Shown piece after piece: positions 51,573-61,233 of a stretch of DNA of 64,000 nucleotides (the stretch's first letter is position 1; each line of letters begins with the position of its first letter). Origin of the DNA: Sphingopyxis fribergensis. GTDB taxonomy: Bacteria; Pseudomonadota; Alphaproteobacteria; Sphingomonadales; Sphingomonadaceae. The DNA lies in assembly GCF_000803645.1 (NCBI RefSeq), contig NZ_CP009122.1:2518501-2582500 (forward strand). The letters are read 5' to 3'. The notes below the pieces were generated by a model, which did no database searches, was not told the DNA's origin, and was given only the letters and a program-made list of their open reading frames with translations. Position numbers and translations under genes: made by a program.

Positions 51573-53342
51573 CTACTCAAAAGTCCCGGATTCCTGTACG
51601 CCATCGACCAGCACCCGACGCTGCTGCACGTTCTCGACCTCGATCCGGGCCTTCGACAGGTCGACCGGCGGCTTTTTGGCGGGCGCAGCCTTCGCCCAAT
51701 CGCCCTGGACCCACTGCCCCGCATCATTCCGCGTCACGAAATCGAAATTCAGCGACTCGCCCGGCGCAATCTGCCCGAGCACGCCAATCCGTTTGTCGTC
51801 GAGCCACACCGCGACACACGCCTTCGCGCGGCTGCACATATAGCTGCCCGATACGCGATCGAGGGCCTCGGCGGGCAGCGGACGATCTGCCGGAATGACG
51901 CGAAGCCGCTCGACAAAAGGCTTGAGCATGGTCGGCCCCTCGGGTCCGGTCAAATCCCAGCGGTTCTTCGCCGCCAGCGCCGCTTTCGCGGCATCGGCGC
52001 GCGGCTTCACCGGCGACTTTTCCAGCTCCTTCAACGCCGCCCGCCCGCTCGGTCCGAAATCATAGGCCAGCGCCGCCCAGTCGAATTTCTCGACCGGCGT
52101 CGCCCCCGATTTCAGCCGTGCGAGCTGGTCGCGCGTCGAAATCGCTCCGAAATCGAGGATCGGCAGCGCGAGGAACAAAGCCAGCAACGCCAGCCCGATC
52201 GCCAGCTTCTGCTGTAACGGCCGCAGCATATCATCGAAATCGCGCCGCTCCTTCACCACCGCCCACACGCCCGCCAAACCATAGGCCAGCGCGATGACAG
52301 CCGCGATCACGCCCCAGATACGCTCGGGGGTCCAGCCGTACTGGATCACCCGCAAATGCATCGAATAATAAGCGATCCCCGCCAGCGGCAGCACCGCGAC
52401 GACCAGCACCGGCGCCGCCCAGCGCAACATCGGGTTCGTCGCGCGGTCCTCGCTGCCATTGCCGATCACCGCATTGGCGAGCAGCACCGCAAACGCCGCC
52501 ACGCCCATCATCACCGCCGCGGTCGAGAAACCCGAATCCCAAAGCTTTTGCAGCCCCGTCCCCGCGAGCGACAGCAGGAACAGCACCAACGCGACCGCCA
52601 GCACCGGCGCCAGCACCGCAAGCACGATCATCACCAGCCGCTGCAACGTCGAAACCAGTCTGTCGCGTTCGCGCAGCAGGCCGACCGCGCCGCCGAACGC
52701 CGCGCCCGCGAGCATCCAGCCGAACCATTCGTCATTGAGCAGGTCGAAGATCAGATTGATCCCGATCAGCTTAAACATCTGCCCGATCAGCACGACGAGC
52801 AGGAAGGTGATGCCGACGAACGCCAGGCTCGCCGCGCCGATCACCGCATCGGTCCACGCATGACTGTGAAGCCGTTCATGCGGCATCTGCCACAGCTTCC
52901 AGAAGCGCCAGTCGGGCGCGACGTCGCGCCGCGTCTGGAACAACGGCGTCGCGACGAGCACCGCGACCAACCCCGACCAGAAGGGCCACTCGATCAGATT
53001 CCCCTGGATATTATACCCCGCCGTCTGCCACGCGATCAGGCCCATCACCGCGCCCCACGCCAGCGCAAAGCCCAGCGCCCAATGCCAACGCCGCAATTCG
53101 ACGCCGAGCACGAAGGTGATCGTCGCCACCACGACAAAGGCGGCGGCCGCGCTCCGCCAATAGGCCGGGTCCGACTGATGGCCCGTCAGCAAATGCATCG
53201 CCAGCCCCGCCACGGCACAGATCGCCGCCATGATCCACGGGCGCAGCGGCCACGGCAGATCATTGTGGTCGAGGCGCGCCGAAGCGCGGGAGGGATTGAC
53301 GGGCGAATCGGCGGCGGCGCCGGTTGCTGCAACTTCGGTCAT
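51573..53342 (-). CDS. DUF4153 membrane protein
   Basis: This 589-residue protein has about 11-12 hydrophobic segments in its first 400 residues (for example WIMAAICAVAGLAMHLL; LAFVGITFLLVVLIGQMFKLIGINLIFDLL; LVMIVLAVLAPVLAVALVLFLLSLAG). A soluble C-terminal domain of about 190 residues has a CSRAKACVAVWLDDKRIGVLG strand pair. The DUF4153 assignment rests on the membrane layout and LIFDLLNDEW-like region. No function is established. Confidence 0.75.
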   Translation of the reverse strand: MTEVAATGAAADSPVNPSRASARLDHNDLPWPLRPWIMAAICAVAGLAMHLLTGHQSDPAYWRSAAAAFVVVATITFVLGVELRRWHWALGFALAWGAVMGLIAWQTAGYNIQGNLIEWPFWSGLVAVLVATPLFQTRRDVAPDWRFWKLWQMPHERLHSHAWTDAVIGAASLAFVGITFLLVVLIGQMFKLIGINLIFDLLNDEWFGWMLAGAAFGGAVGLLRERDRLVSTLQRLVMIVLAVLAPVLAVALVLFLLSLAGTGLQKLWDSGFSTAAVMMGVAAFAVLLANAVIGNGSEDRATNPMLRWAAPVLVVAVLPLAGIAYYSMHLRVIQYGWTPERIWGVIAAVIALAYGLAGVWAVVKERRDFDDMLRPLQQKLAIGLALLALFLALPILDFGAISTRDQLARLKSGATPVEKFDWAALAYDFGPSGRAALKELEKSPVKPRADAAKAALAAKNRWDLTGPEGPTMLKPFVERLRVIPADRPLPAEALDRVSGSYMCSRAKACVAVWLDDKRIGVLGQIAPGESLNFDFVTRNDAGQWVQGDWAKAAPAKKPPVDLSKARIEVENVQQRRVLVDGVQESGTFE

Positions 53343-53365
53343 TTTCCAAACCTAACCTCTCTTTT

Positions 53366-53447
53366 CGTCCTGCTGAACTTGTTTCAGAAACCATGATGCG
53401 ACGCAGCGAGTTAGGGCTATGGATGCTGAAACAAGTTCAGCATGACG
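53366..53447. repeat. Inverted repeat pair
   Basis: CTGCTGAACTTGTTTCAG (to 53387) and CTGAAACAAGTTCAGCATG (from 53426) are reverse complements separated by about 38 nt. This is another dispersed sphingomonad-type intergenic repeat. Confidence 0.7.
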
Positions 53448-53521
53448 AGTTGTTTGTAGGCAGCCGCGGGAGCGGCTAGAGAGGCCCGAAATCCGTCTCT
53501 CCCGACCGTATGGAATCCTAA

Positions 53522-54805
53522 TTGGCCCGCAAATTTCTCTACGTCATCGCCGCAATCATCCTCCTGATCGTCGCAGCCGGGGTCGTGTACCAGCTCTTCC
53601 CGGGCTGGATCGCGCGCACCGCCTTTGTCCCCAGCACCGAATTCAAGCCGCAGGCCGCGGTCGCGCCGAACGCCTATGACGACCCCGAAATGTGGTTCGC
53701 GCGCCCGGGGATGGAGAAAGACCCGTCGGCATGGCGCCCCGCCGCCGACGGCCGCGAAACCCCCGGGACCGAAGATGCTAAGACGGGCGGCCAGCTCATC
53801 CCGCCCGCCAACGCCGCCCAGACGACAGGTGAAACCCCATTCCCCCAGGGCGACGCCGCGGTCTTCTTCGTCCACCCGACCAGCTATTACAGCCGCTCGA
53901 GCTGGAACGCCCCGCTCGAGGACCGCGATTCGGACCACCGCGCCAACCTGTTCGTGCAGGGCATGGCGAGCGCCTTTGCCGACGCGGGCGAAATCTGGGC
54001 GCCGCGCTATCGTCAGGCGACGCTCGGCGCCTTCCTCGCCGAAGATCGCGTCACCGCGGGCAAGGCGATCGATTCGGCCTATCGCGACGTCGAGGAAGCG
54101 TTCGACGCATTTCTCGCTGCCCAGCCGAAGGACCGGCCGATCATCCTCGCAGGCCACAGCCAGGGCGCGCTTCACCTCACGACCCTGCTCAGGACCCGCA
54201 TCGCGGGCACCCCGCTCGCAAAGCGGATCGTCGCCGCCTATGTCATCGGCTGGCCGATCAGCCTCGACACCGACCTCGCCGGCCTCGGCCTGCCCGCGTG
54301 CCAGACCCCCGAGCAAAAGGGCTGCATCCTCGGCTGGGCGAGCTTCGCCGATCCCGCCGACCCGGTGATGGTCACCGACGCCTATGACGGCACGATCGGC
54401 TTCGACGGCCGCCCGCGCGCGGGCACGCGGATGCTCTGCACCAACCCGCTGACGGGCGTCCCCGACACCGAAGCACCGGCAGAGGCCAATCTCGGCACGC
54501 TCAAACCCACCGAGGGTTTCAAGTCCGGGTCGCTGATCGCGGGCAGGATCGGCGCCAGATGCGACGACACGCGCGGTTTCCTGATGATCGGCGATGCCGA
54601 GGTCGCAAAGAATTATGTCGTTGCGGGCTATGTGCTCCCCGGCAACAATTATCACGTCTACGATATCACCCTCTTCTGGGCGAACGTCCGCGCCGATGCA
54701 CTCCGCCGCCTCGCAACCTATGAAGGCAAGCCGTCGCCGGTGCCGCCGCCAGCGGCGCCGACCGCTCCGCCCCCTGCCTCCGCTGCCTCGTCACCCCGGA
54801 CCTGA
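53522..54805 (+). CDS. DUF3089 family alpha/beta-hydrolase-like protein
   Basis: This 427-residue protein has an N-terminal membrane anchor (KFLYVIAAIILLIVAAGVVYQLF), then AAVFFVHPTSYYSRSSWNAP, a nucleophile elbow in ILAGHSQGALHL (Ser near residue 217), and NYHVYDITLFWANVRADA near the end, followed by a Pro/Ala tail. DUF3089 proteins are predicted lipase-like hydrolases facing the periplasm. A TTG at 53522 is the only sensible start because an upstream ATG frame stops at once. Confidence 0.8.
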   Translation: MARKFLYVIAAIILLIVAAGVVYQLFPGWIARTAFVPSTEFKPQAAVAPNAYDDPEMWFARPGMEKDPSAWRPAADGRETPGTEDAKTGGQLIPPANAAQTTGETPFPQGDAAVFFVHPTSYYSRSSWNAPLEDRDSDHRANLFVQGMASAFADAGEIWAPRYRQATLGAFLAEDRVTAGKAIDSAYRDVEEAFDAFLAAQPKDRPIILAGHSQGALHLTTLLRTRIAGTPLAKRIVAAYVIGWPISLDTDLAGLGLPACQTPEQKGCILGWASFADPADPVMVTDAYDGTIGFDGRPRAGTRMLCTNPLTGVPDTEAPAEANLGTLKPTEGFKSGSLIAGRIGARCDDTRGFLMIGDAEVAKNYVVAGYVLPGNNYHVYDITLFWANVRADALRRLATYEGKPSPVPPPAAPTAPPPASAASSPRT

Positions 54806-54831
54806 TCGGGGTCCCGCTTTTCAACCCGCTT

Positions 54832-54899
54832 GTGTCGAGCGAAGTCGAGATACGTCGAGCCTTGCGCATCCCAAGCGTGTCTCGACTTCGCTCGACACG
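54832..54899. repeat. Inverted repeat pair (GTCGAGCGAAGTCGAGA family)
   Basis: GTGTCGAGCGAAGTCGAGA (54832-54850) and its reverse complement TCTCGACTTCGCTCGACAC (54880-54898) flank 29 nt, just before ruvX. Confidence 0.75.
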
Positions 54900-54917
54900 A
54901 ACGGCTAAAGGGCAAGG

Positions 54918-55379
54918 ATGATCACCACCGCCGCCCCCGACTTCGCCGCCAACTTCCCGGCCGGCGGGCGCCTCATGGGCCTCGACGTGGGCACCAAGAC
55001 GATCGGCGTCGCCTTCTGCGATATGAACTGGAGCTTCGCGACCCCCGACAAGACGATCATCCGCAAGAAATTCTCGGTCGATCTCGAAATACTCAAAAGC
55101 CTGATCGCGCAGCACAACATCGTCGGCCTCGTCGTCGGCCTCCCCCTCAACATGGACGGCACCGACAGCCCACGCACGCAAAGCACCCGCGCCTTCGCGC
55201 GCAACCTCGCCCCACTCGCCCTCCCCCTCCTCCTCTGGGACGAACGCTGGTCGACTGCCGCGGTCGAACGCGCGATGATCGCCGCCGACGTCAGCCGCGC
55301 CAAACGCGCGACACGCGTCGACAGCGCCGCCGCGGCCTTCATCCTGCAAGGCGCGATCGACGCGATGACGCGCGGTTGA
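54918..55379 (+). CDS. ruvX: Putative Holliday junction resolvase RuvX/YqgF
   Basis: This 153-residue RNase H-fold protein has [16 protein letters not shown] (first catalytic Asp), [37 protein letters not shown] and the final [15 protein letters not shown] with the last Asp. The family takes part in 16S rRNA 5'-end processing. Its TGA overlaps the TTG start of the next gene. Confidence 0.92.
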   Translation: MITTAAPDFAANFPAGGRLMGLDVGTKTIGVAFCDMNWSFATPDKTIIRKKFSVDLEILKSLIAQHNIVGLVVGLPLNMDGTDSPRTQSTRAFARNLAPLALPLLLWDERWSTAAVERAMIAADVSRAKRATRVDSAAAAFILQGAIDAMTRG

Positions 55380-55669
55380 GCCTGTATATTATTGCTTGGC
55401 TGATCGCCGCGAACCTGATCGCGTTCGTGCTGATGATCCTCGACAAGAAATTCGCCGAAAGCGGCGCGCGGCGCATTTCCGAAAGCACCCTGCTCGGCTG
55501 GGCCCTCGTCAGCGGCGCGATCGGCACAGTCGCCGCTTCACGCCTCGTGCGGCACAAGACGCGCAAACAGCCTTTCGCGACGAAAATGGTCATGCTCTGC
55601 GCCGCCGAAATCGTCCTGCTCGCACTTTGGGCGCTCGGGTTTCGGGTTCAGCTCACAAGCAAAATCTGA
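55376..55669 (+). CDS. DUF1294 small membrane protein
   Basis: This 97-residue protein starts at TTG 55376, overlapping the ruvX stop by 4 nt. It has an N-terminal membrane segment ([25 protein letters not shown]), the family pattern [38 protein letters not shown], and a second membrane helix. DUF1294 proteins have no assigned function. The start codon is inferred from coupling because no ATG exists before the conserved region. Confidence 0.75.
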   Translation: MSLYIIAWLIAANLIAFVLMILDKKFAESGARRISESTLLGWALVSGAIGTVAASRLVRHKTRKQPFATKMVMLCAAEIVLLALWALGFRVQLTSKI

Positions 55670-55671
55670 TC

Positions 55672-55753
55672 GTGCCCCTGCGAAGGCAGGGGCCCATCTC
55701 CGGTCGGCGCCGGGTGGAACCGGCGGGAGATGGATCCCTGCCTTCGCAGGGAT
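55672..55753. repeat. Paired palindromic repeat upstream of pyrB
   Basis: GTGCCCCTGCGAAGGCAGGGG and a reverse copy ending CCTGCCTTCGCAGGG, about 40 nt apart. Same family as 51001-51069. Confidence 0.7.
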
Positions 55754-55823
55754 ACAAGAATGTGCGATTTTCGCACGTCGCGACTTGCGATTTTTACACC
55801 TTCTGCGTAGACGCTCGGCTTTA

Positions 55824-56819
55824 ATGACAAGCTCCACACTCCGACCCGCCAGCGACTATCCGCCCGGCGGCGATGCCTTTCGCCATCGCCACCTGATCGG
55901 CATCGCCCAGCTCACTCCGTGGGAGATTTCCTACGTCCTCGACGCCGCCGAAGAGTGGGTCGACCTCAACCGTTCGGGCGCGGCCAAGCATGACGACCGG
56001 CTCGCCGGCCTCACGATCATCAACGCCTTTTTCGAAAATTCAACGCGCACGTTGCTGTCGTTCGAAATCGCCGGAAAACGCCTCGGCGCCGACGTCGTCA
56101 ACATGCACGCCGCGCAGTCGAGCGTGAAAAAGGGCGAGACGCTGATCGACACCGCGATGACGCTCAACGCAATGCGCGCCGACGCGATCGTGATCCGTCA
56201 CGGCAGCTCGGGCGCGGTTCAGCTGATCGCCGACAAGGTCGACTGCCCCGTACTCAACGCGGGCGACGGCCGCCACGAACATCCGACGCAGGCGCTGCTC
56301 GACGCGCTGACGATTCGCCGGCGCCTCGGCCGGGTCGAGGGCCTCACCATCGCGATCTGCGGCGACGTCCTGCACAGCCGCGTCGCGCGCTCGAACATCC
56401 TCGCGCTCACCCTGCTCGGCAACGAAGTGCGCGTCGTCGCGCCGCCGACGCTCACCCCGCCCGCAATGGAACGCATGCACGTCACCACCTTCACCGACAT
56501 GGATGAAGGCTTGCACGACGCCGACGTCGTGATGATGCTCCGCCTCCAGAACGAGCGCATGGACGGCGCATACCTGCCGTCGCCACGCGAATATCACGCG
56601 CTCTACGGCCTCACCCCCAAACGCCTCGAAAAAGCGAAACCCGATGCGATCGTCATGCACCCCGGTCCGATGAACCGCGGGGTCGAGATCGACAGCAGCA
56701 TCGCCGACGATCCCGTCCGCTCGACGATCACCGAACAGGTCGAAATGGGAGTCGCCGTCCGCATGGCGTGCCTCGACATTTTGACACGCCGCCAGCGGGG
56801 AGTCGCCGGATGGAACTGA
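55824..56819 (+). CDS. pyrB: Aspartate carbamoyltransferase catalytic subunit
   Basis: This 331-residue enzyme makes carbamoyl-aspartate in pyrimidine synthesis. The carbamoyl-phosphate loop [13 protein letters not shown] (near 69-81), [22 protein letters not shown] and [12 protein letters not shown] are present. The ATG at 55824 is chosen over 55785. Its end overlaps the dihydroorotase-like gene by 10 nt, the arrangement seen in bacteria where ATCase forms a complex with a dihydroorotase homologue. Confidence 0.93.
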   Translation: MTSSTLRPASDYPPGGDAFRHRHLIGIAQLTPWEISYVLDAAEEWVDLNRSGAAKHDDRLAGLTIINAFFENSTRTLLSFEIAGKRLGADVVNMHAAQSSVKKGETLIDTAMTLNAMRADAIVIRHGSSGAVQLIADKVDCPVLNAGDGRHEHPTQALLDALTIRRRLGRVEGLTIAICGDVLHSRVARSNILALTLLGNEVRVVAPPTLTPPAMERMHVTTFTDMDEGLHDADVVMMLRLQNERMDGAYLPSPREYHALYGLTPKRLEKAKPDAIVMHPGPMNRGVEIDSSIADDPVRSTITEQVEMGVAVRMACLDILTRRQRGVAGWN

Positions 56820-58033
56820 AACCGCTCCACATCACGAACGCGCAGCTCATCGACGGCGACATGCCGCGTCCGGGCAGCCTGCTCGTGGTCGACGGCCGCA
56901 TCGCCGCCATCAATCCCACCGACATCCCCGAGGGCGCCGAAACCGTCGACGCGCGCGGCCAGTGGCTCGCCCCCGGCATCATCGACCTCGGCGTCTTCGC
57001 GACCGACAAGCCCGCGTTCCACTTCGGCGGCATCACGCGCGCCGCGCTGATGCCCGACAATGGCCCGCTCGATGGCGCGGGGCTGGTCGAGCGTGCGGCA
57101 AAGGGCGGCAAGCCCGACCTATGGGTCCACCCGCTCGCCGCCGCGACTAAGGGCCTCGAAGGCCGGGAACTCGCCGAAATCGGCCTGATGCAACAGGCAG
57201 GCGCACGCGCCATCGCTACCGGCCGCGCGCGCATCGCCGACAGCGGCGTGATGCGGCGCGTCCTCGCCTATGCCGCCTCGCTCGGGCTCGTCACGATCAT
57301 CCATGCCGAGGACGAAGGGCTGACCGCCGGCGCGGTCGCGACCGATGGCGAGATGGCGACGCGCCTCGGCCTCGCCTCCGCGCCCGCGATTGCCGAAGCG
57401 ATGGCGATCGCGCGCGACCTCGCGCTCGTCGAGGAAACCGGCGCGCCCGTCCACTTCCGCCAGGTCACCACCGCGCGCGGGCTCGACCTGATCCGTGCCG
57501 CGAAGGCAAAGGGGCTGCCCGTCCTCTGCGGCATCACCCCCGCGCATCTGTTGCTTTCCGACACCGCGATCGGCGATTTCCGTACCTTCGCGCGCCTGTC
57601 GCCACCGCTCCGCTCGGAGGATGATCGCCACGCCTGCCTCGCCGCGATCGCCGACGGCACGATCGACATCCTCGCCTCGGGCCACGACCCGCGCGGCCCC
57701 GAGGACAAGCGCCTCCCCTTCGCCGAGGCCCAGCCCGGCATGGCGGGCGCCGAAACCCTGCTCGCGCTCGGGCTGAACCTCGTCCGCGACGGCCATATCT
57801 CGCCCGGCCGCCTGTTCGAACTGCTCGCGGGCACCCCCGCCTGCCTGCTCGGCGTCGACGCGGGGAAGCTCGCGGTGGGCAAAGAGGCCGATCTCATTCT
57901 GGTCGACGCGGGCACGCCTTGGCAGGTCGACGCAAAGAAGATGGCTGCCTATGCCGGCAACACCCCGTTCGACGGCATGCCCGTTCAGGGCCGCGCCACG
58001 ATGCTGTGGAAGGGCGGCCAGCGAATTCGCTAG
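56810..58033 (+). CDS. pyrX: Dihydroorotase-like protein, probably non-catalytic (PyrX/PyrC')
   Basis: This 407-residue amidohydrolase-fold protein has dihydroorotase landmarks ([87 protein letters not shown]). The metal-binding HxH that should follow the IID strand is missing: it reads DLGVFATDK. It is therefore probably the inactive partner that stabilises PyrB, as described for pseudomonads. ATG 56810 overlaps pyrB by 10 nt. Confidence 0.85.
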   Translation: MELKPLHITNAQLIDGDMPRPGSLLVVDGRIAAINPTDIPEGAETVDARGQWLAPGIIDLGVFATDKPAFHFGGITRAALMPDNGPLDGAGLVERAAKGGKPDLWVHPLAAATKGLEGRELAEIGLMQQAGARAIATGRARIADSGVMRRVLAYAASLGLVTIIHAEDEGLTAGAVATDGEMATRLGLASAPAIAEAMAIARDLALVEETGAPVHFRQVTTARGLDLIRAAKAKGLPVLCGITPAHLLLSDTAIGDFRTFARLSPPLRSEDDRHACLAAIADGTIDILASGHDPRGPEDKRLPFAEAQPGMAGAETLLALGLNLVRDGHISPGRLFELLAGTPACLLGVDAGKLAVGKEADLILVDAGTPWQVDAKKMAAYAGNTPFDGMPVQGRATMLWKGGQRIR

Positions 58034-58054
58034 TTTGAGCGGCCACCCCACCTT

Positions 58055-58124
58055 CGTCATTCCCGCAAAAGCGGGAACCCAGCAGCACCGTCGGACTGGG
58101 TCCCCGCTTTCGCGGGAATGACGA
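58055..58124. repeat. Inverted pair of palindromic repeats (attB-like family)
   Basis: CGTCATTCCCGCAAAAGCGG forward and a reverse copy with CCCCGCTTTCGCGGG. One base differs from the island attB in the central block of the forward copy. Confidence 0.8.
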
Positions 58125-58283
58125 ATGAAGAGACGCAGCAGCCTCGGGTCGCGCCCAAAACCCACCCGCCCAAACAAATGAAGCCCGCCGGCAAAGCCGA
58201 CGGACTTCAAGAGAGCAAGATGGCCTTGGTTCCACCTTTCTCGGGTCGCAGCGCATGAATGACCGATTCGGTCGATTCTTTCA

Positions 58284-58299
58284 CTACCCACCTGGGTAG
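58284..58299. promoter_or_regulatory. 16-bp palindrome upstream of LuxR-type gene
   Basis: CTACCCA-CC-TGGGTAG is a perfect 7+2+7 inverted repeat, 95 bp before the start at 58394. A second palindrome GACCGA-T-TCGGTC lies at 58261-58273. One of them may be an autoregulatory site. The rest of 58125-58393 shows no gene; a weak hairpin occurs near 58180-58212. Confidence 0.5.
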
Positions 58300-58393
58300 G
58301 AGACAGAAAATTTTCATTTTATCGCATTGCGCTTGCCATCGCGCCTTGCCTCCTATCAAATGAGCCTGCTGCGGGTCTTCTGGGGGGAAGTGC

Positions 58394-59557
58394 ATGCAGA
58401 ACGATCAGGGACCGACCTTTCCGTCCGACCATAATGCGCCGGCCGAATGGGAGGTGCTCAATGCGCTGATCGGCGAAATCTACGATTCGGTGCTCCATCC
58501 CGAAAGCTGGAACGAAACCCTCGCGCGCATCACGAGCACGCTCTGCCCGCTGAGCTGGGAAGCGGCCTTCATCCTCTGGGAATCGAACAGCCCGCCGAGC
58601 GCGCGCTTCGTCGCCGCGACCGGCCTCGCCGCCGGGGTGCAGGAAATCTACACCGCAGTCTACGCCGGCAACCATCCCTGGTCGCGCAAGCTGATGCGTT
58701 ACGGTAACGGCAGCGTCGTCGACAGCAACGACATCATCACGCGCGACGAGTTTCTCGAAACCGAATTCTTCCGCAATTTCCTTGCCCCCTGGGGCATCGA
58801 CCGGATGATCGCCGTCCTCCTCGACAAGCGCGGCAGCGAGCGGCTCGGACTGATGCTGCCCGGCCCCGGCGACCGCGATGTCGAGCGATTGAAGCGCGGG
58901 CTGCGCGTCCTCGCCCCGCATATGCAGCGCGCGATGCGGATCAGCGACCGCCTCGCGACGCTCGACCTTGCTGCGGGCGCCGCGCGCGCCGCGACCGACG
59001 CCGCGCCCTTCGCGATCTTCAGTCTCGACGATCAGCTCAATATCCTGTCAGCGAACAGTCGTGCGGTGCGCTATGAAAAGAGGGGCTTCATCCGCACCGC
59101 GCACGACCGCTTCGCCTTCAACCACCCGCCGAGCCAGAAACAATTGCTCGATCTGGTCAAAAGCGAGGCTCCCACCGGCGTTGCCTTCCAGGCGCTTGGC
59201 CCCTCGGGCGCCGAATGTCCGGTACTCGTCGCGCGCGTCACGCGCCAGTCGGCGCAGCAGCTCGGCGGCGTCCGGCTCGGAGCGTCGCTGATCGTCACCC
59301 TCGGCAGCGCGCCCGGCGAAACCCCGGTGGTCGAAATCGACCGTGTGGCGCAATGGTTCGGGCTGACTCCCGCCGAAGCCCGCCTCGCCGTCGCGCTCGC
59401 CGCGGGCGACACGGTGCAGGACTATGCGGCGCTGCGCGCGGTCAGCGTCAACGCGGTGCGCTTCCTCTTGAAGGGCATTTTCCGCAAGACCGGCGCGACC
59501 ACGCAGGCACAGCTCGTCGCTCTCATCGCGCGGCTTCCGGGACCGGGTGACGGATAG
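58394..59557 (+). CDS. LuxR-type (HTH) transcriptional regulator
   Basis: This 387-residue protein has a C-terminal NarL/LuxR helix-turn-helix (FGLTPAEARLAVALAAGDTVQDYAALRAVSVNAVRFLLKGIFRKTGATTQAQLVALI). The first 300 residues comprise a divergent sensor region with a PAS-like stretch (APFAIFSLDDQLNILSANSRAVRYEKRG). No autoinducer-binding domain of LuxI/LuxR type is recognisable. Similar orphan regulators are numerous in sphingomonads. Targets are unknown; a palindrome upstream may be its own site. Confidence 0.85.
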   Translation: MQNDQGPTFPSDHNAPAEWEVLNALIGEIYDSVLHPESWNETLARITSTLCPLSWEAAFILWESNSPPSARFVAATGLAAGVQEIYTAVYAGNHPWSRKLMRYGNGSVVDSNDIITRDEFLETEFFRNFLAPWGIDRMIAVLLDKRGSERLGLMLPGPGDRDVERLKRGLRVLAPHMQRAMRISDRLATLDLAAGAARAATDAAPFAIFSLDDQLNILSANSRAVRYEKRGFIRTAHDRFAFNHPPSQKQLLDLVKSEAPTGVAFQALGPSGAECPVLVARVTRQSAQQLGGVRLGASLIVTLGSAPGETPVVEIDRVAQWFGLTPAEARLAVALAAGDTVQDYAALRAVSVNAVRFLLKGIFRKTGATTQAQLVALIARLPGPGDG

Positions 59558-59601
59558 ATTTGTCGGCTTTGGGTTGGGAAGCGGACGTTTGAATGCAATT
59601 A

Positions 59602-59728
59602 GGCCCTCCCCTTCAGGGGAGGGCAGCGAGACTTGCGAACTTGTTCGTTAGTCGCAGCGGGTGGGGGCCATCGGCCTTGCGCGACGCCGATGGCCCCCAC
59701 CCCAACCCCTCCCCTGAAGGGGAGGGGC
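59602..59728. repeat. Paired palindromic repeat (CTCCCCTTCAGGGGAG family)
   Basis: CCCTCCCCTTCAGGGGAGGG near 59604-59623 and CCCCTCCCCTGAAGGGGAGG near 59706-59726 flank about 80 nt that also contains GGGGGCCATCGGC and its complement. The pair can form a large cruciform between the luxR-type and SPOR genes. Confidence 0.7.
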
Positions 59729-59773
59729 TTTAGGGCAACTATCGGTCGAAACCCGCCATCTCAAAACAAAAGA

Positions 59774-59795
59774 GGCGCGGCCCCCCGGCCGCGCC
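59774..59795 (-). terminator. Rho-independent terminator of the TPR/SPOR gene
   Basis: GGCGCGGCC (59774-59782) pairs with GGCCGCGCC (59787-59795). On the minus strand CTCTTTTGTTTTG follows. It lies 27 nt after the stop codon at 59822. Confidence 0.8.
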
Positions 59796-59821
59796 CCTCC
59801 CCCTTATCCGGGTAAACTTGT

Positions 59822-61210
59822 TTAGCGCGAGGCGAGCCGCATCGCGCCGGCTTTCGACGCCCACTGGATCGCCTCGCCGCCGCCCATCGCGCGGACGAAG
59901 CAGGTCTGACCCTGCGCCTTCAGCTCGTTGCACAGGCTCGCCGCGTCGGCGCGCGTCGCGAGGCCATTGACCGTCAGGCGATAGAAATTGCGGCCGTTCA
60001 CCGTCGCGGCGTGGCTCGACGCCGGGAAGCTGGCCAGAATGGCGTTGCGCTTTTTGAGGCTGCCCCATTTTTCCTTGGCAATGCCCAGACTGTCATAGGC
60101 GCCGAGTTGAACCGCCCAGCCGCTGGGTTTTTTCGCGTCGAAGCCCATCGCCTTGGGGATCAGAACCGTCGCAAGCTCGATCGCTTGCTTCTGCGCCGGG
60201 CGGATACGCCCCTCGCCCGCGACGCGCGGTGCCGCGCGATACGGCGCGGCATCGGCCAGGATCACTTCGCCCGCGCGTTTCGGCTGCGGCAATTCGGTCA
60301 CCGGCACGACACCATCGGCGCCGCGTTCGGGCATCGGCAGTTCGACGCTGCGGATCGCGCTGCCCGCATCCGCAAGAACCGGCGGCGGCGGCGCAAAAGC
60401 AGCAATCGGCGCCGGATCGGCGCTGGCGAGTTCTGCCACCGGTGCGGCTGCGGCCATCTGCGTGTCGCTGAAATTGCTGAGCGCGAGGCGCACCGGCATG
60501 CCGGCATCCTGTTGCGCCGTCGCGCCGATCAGGCTCGCGATGCGGACCTGCGCGTTCGGCTGCGCTGCCAGCTTCGACCATTCGGCCATCCGCCCTTCGA
60601 GCTTTGCCGCCGACAGATCCTGCGACGCGATGATCCGCGCCTGCGCCCAGCGGTCCGACAAGGCGAGCGCCAGCGCAAAATTCTGCCGCGTCCGGGCGTC
60701 GGCGCCCTTGGCGCGCGCCGCTTCGTTCAGCACATAGATCGACCCTTCGCTATCGCCCGCGAGCGCGAGCGCCAGCCCCAGGTCCGACGCGGGCACCGTG
60801 TCGCGATGCTCGGTCAACAGCGCGACGGCCTGCCCGTTCTTGCCCTGCGCGATCTGCGCCAGCGTCAGCGACAGGACCGTGTTGCTGTCGGCCGCGCCGA
60901 GTTCCATCGCTTCGGTCAGCGCCGCGGTTGCCGACGCAAAGCGGCCGTTGTTGAGGTACGCCTGACCCAGCAACGCCCGATAACCGGCGTCGCGCGGGCT
61001 GTCCGCCACTGCCGCTTCGGCCAGGCTGACCGCCTTGCTCGCCTTGCCGGCTTCGAGCGCAACGCGCGCATCGCTGGCGGATTTGGCGGCAATCGCGGGC
61101 TTGCCCGCGGCGCGCGACGGCGCTTCGGCCATCTTCATGCCGCTGCACCCCGTGGCGGCGCCCAGGACAAAGCCCGAAACAGCCAGTTTCATCAGCATCT
61201 TGCGGTTCAT
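59822..61210 (-). CDS. Lipoprotein with TPR repeats and SPOR domain
   Basis: This 462-residue exported protein has a lipoprotein-type signal (LAVSGFVLGAATGCSG, lipobox cysteine near residue 22). TPR-like helices span residues 45-190 (ALEAGKASKAVSLAEAAVADSPRDAGYRALLGQAYLNNGRFASATAALTEAMEL). A Pro/Ala-rich linker precedes a C-terminal SPOR domain (WAVQLGAYDSLGIAKEKWGSLKKR...FYRLTVNGLATRADAASLCNELKAQGQTCFVR) that binds denuded peptidoglycan at division sites. It heads away from the ParA-like pair and is probably envelope- or division-related. Confidence 0.85.
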   Translation of the reverse strand: MNRKMLMKLAVSGFVLGAATGCSGMKMAEAPSRAAGKPAIAAKSASDARVALEAGKASKAVSLAEAAVADSPRDAGYRALLGQAYLNNGRFASATAALTEAMELGAADSNTVLSLTLAQIAQGKNGQAVALLTEHRDTVPASDLGLALALAGDSEGSIYVLNEAARAKGADARTRQNFALALALSDRWAQARIIASQDLSAAKLEGRMAEWSKLAAQPNAQVRIASLIGATAQQDAGMPVRLALSNFSDTQMAAAAPVAELASADPAPIAAFAPPPPVLADAGSAIRSVELPMPERGADGVVPVTELPQPKRAGEVILADAAPYRAAPRVAGEGRIRPAQKQAIELATVLIPKAMGFDAKKPSGWAVQLGAYDSLGIAKEKWGSLKKRNAILASFPASSHAATVNGRNFYRLTVNGLATRADAASLCNELKAQGQTCFVRAMGGGEAIQWASKAGAMRLASR

Positions 61211-61233
61211 GTCTGGGTCCCCCTCTTATGCGT

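Noticed and set aside
12554..59728. Intergenic palindromes considered as a CRISPR array
   Set aside because: The repeats are dispersed singly or in inverted pairs, not as regularly spaced direct repeats with unique spacers, and no cas genes are present.
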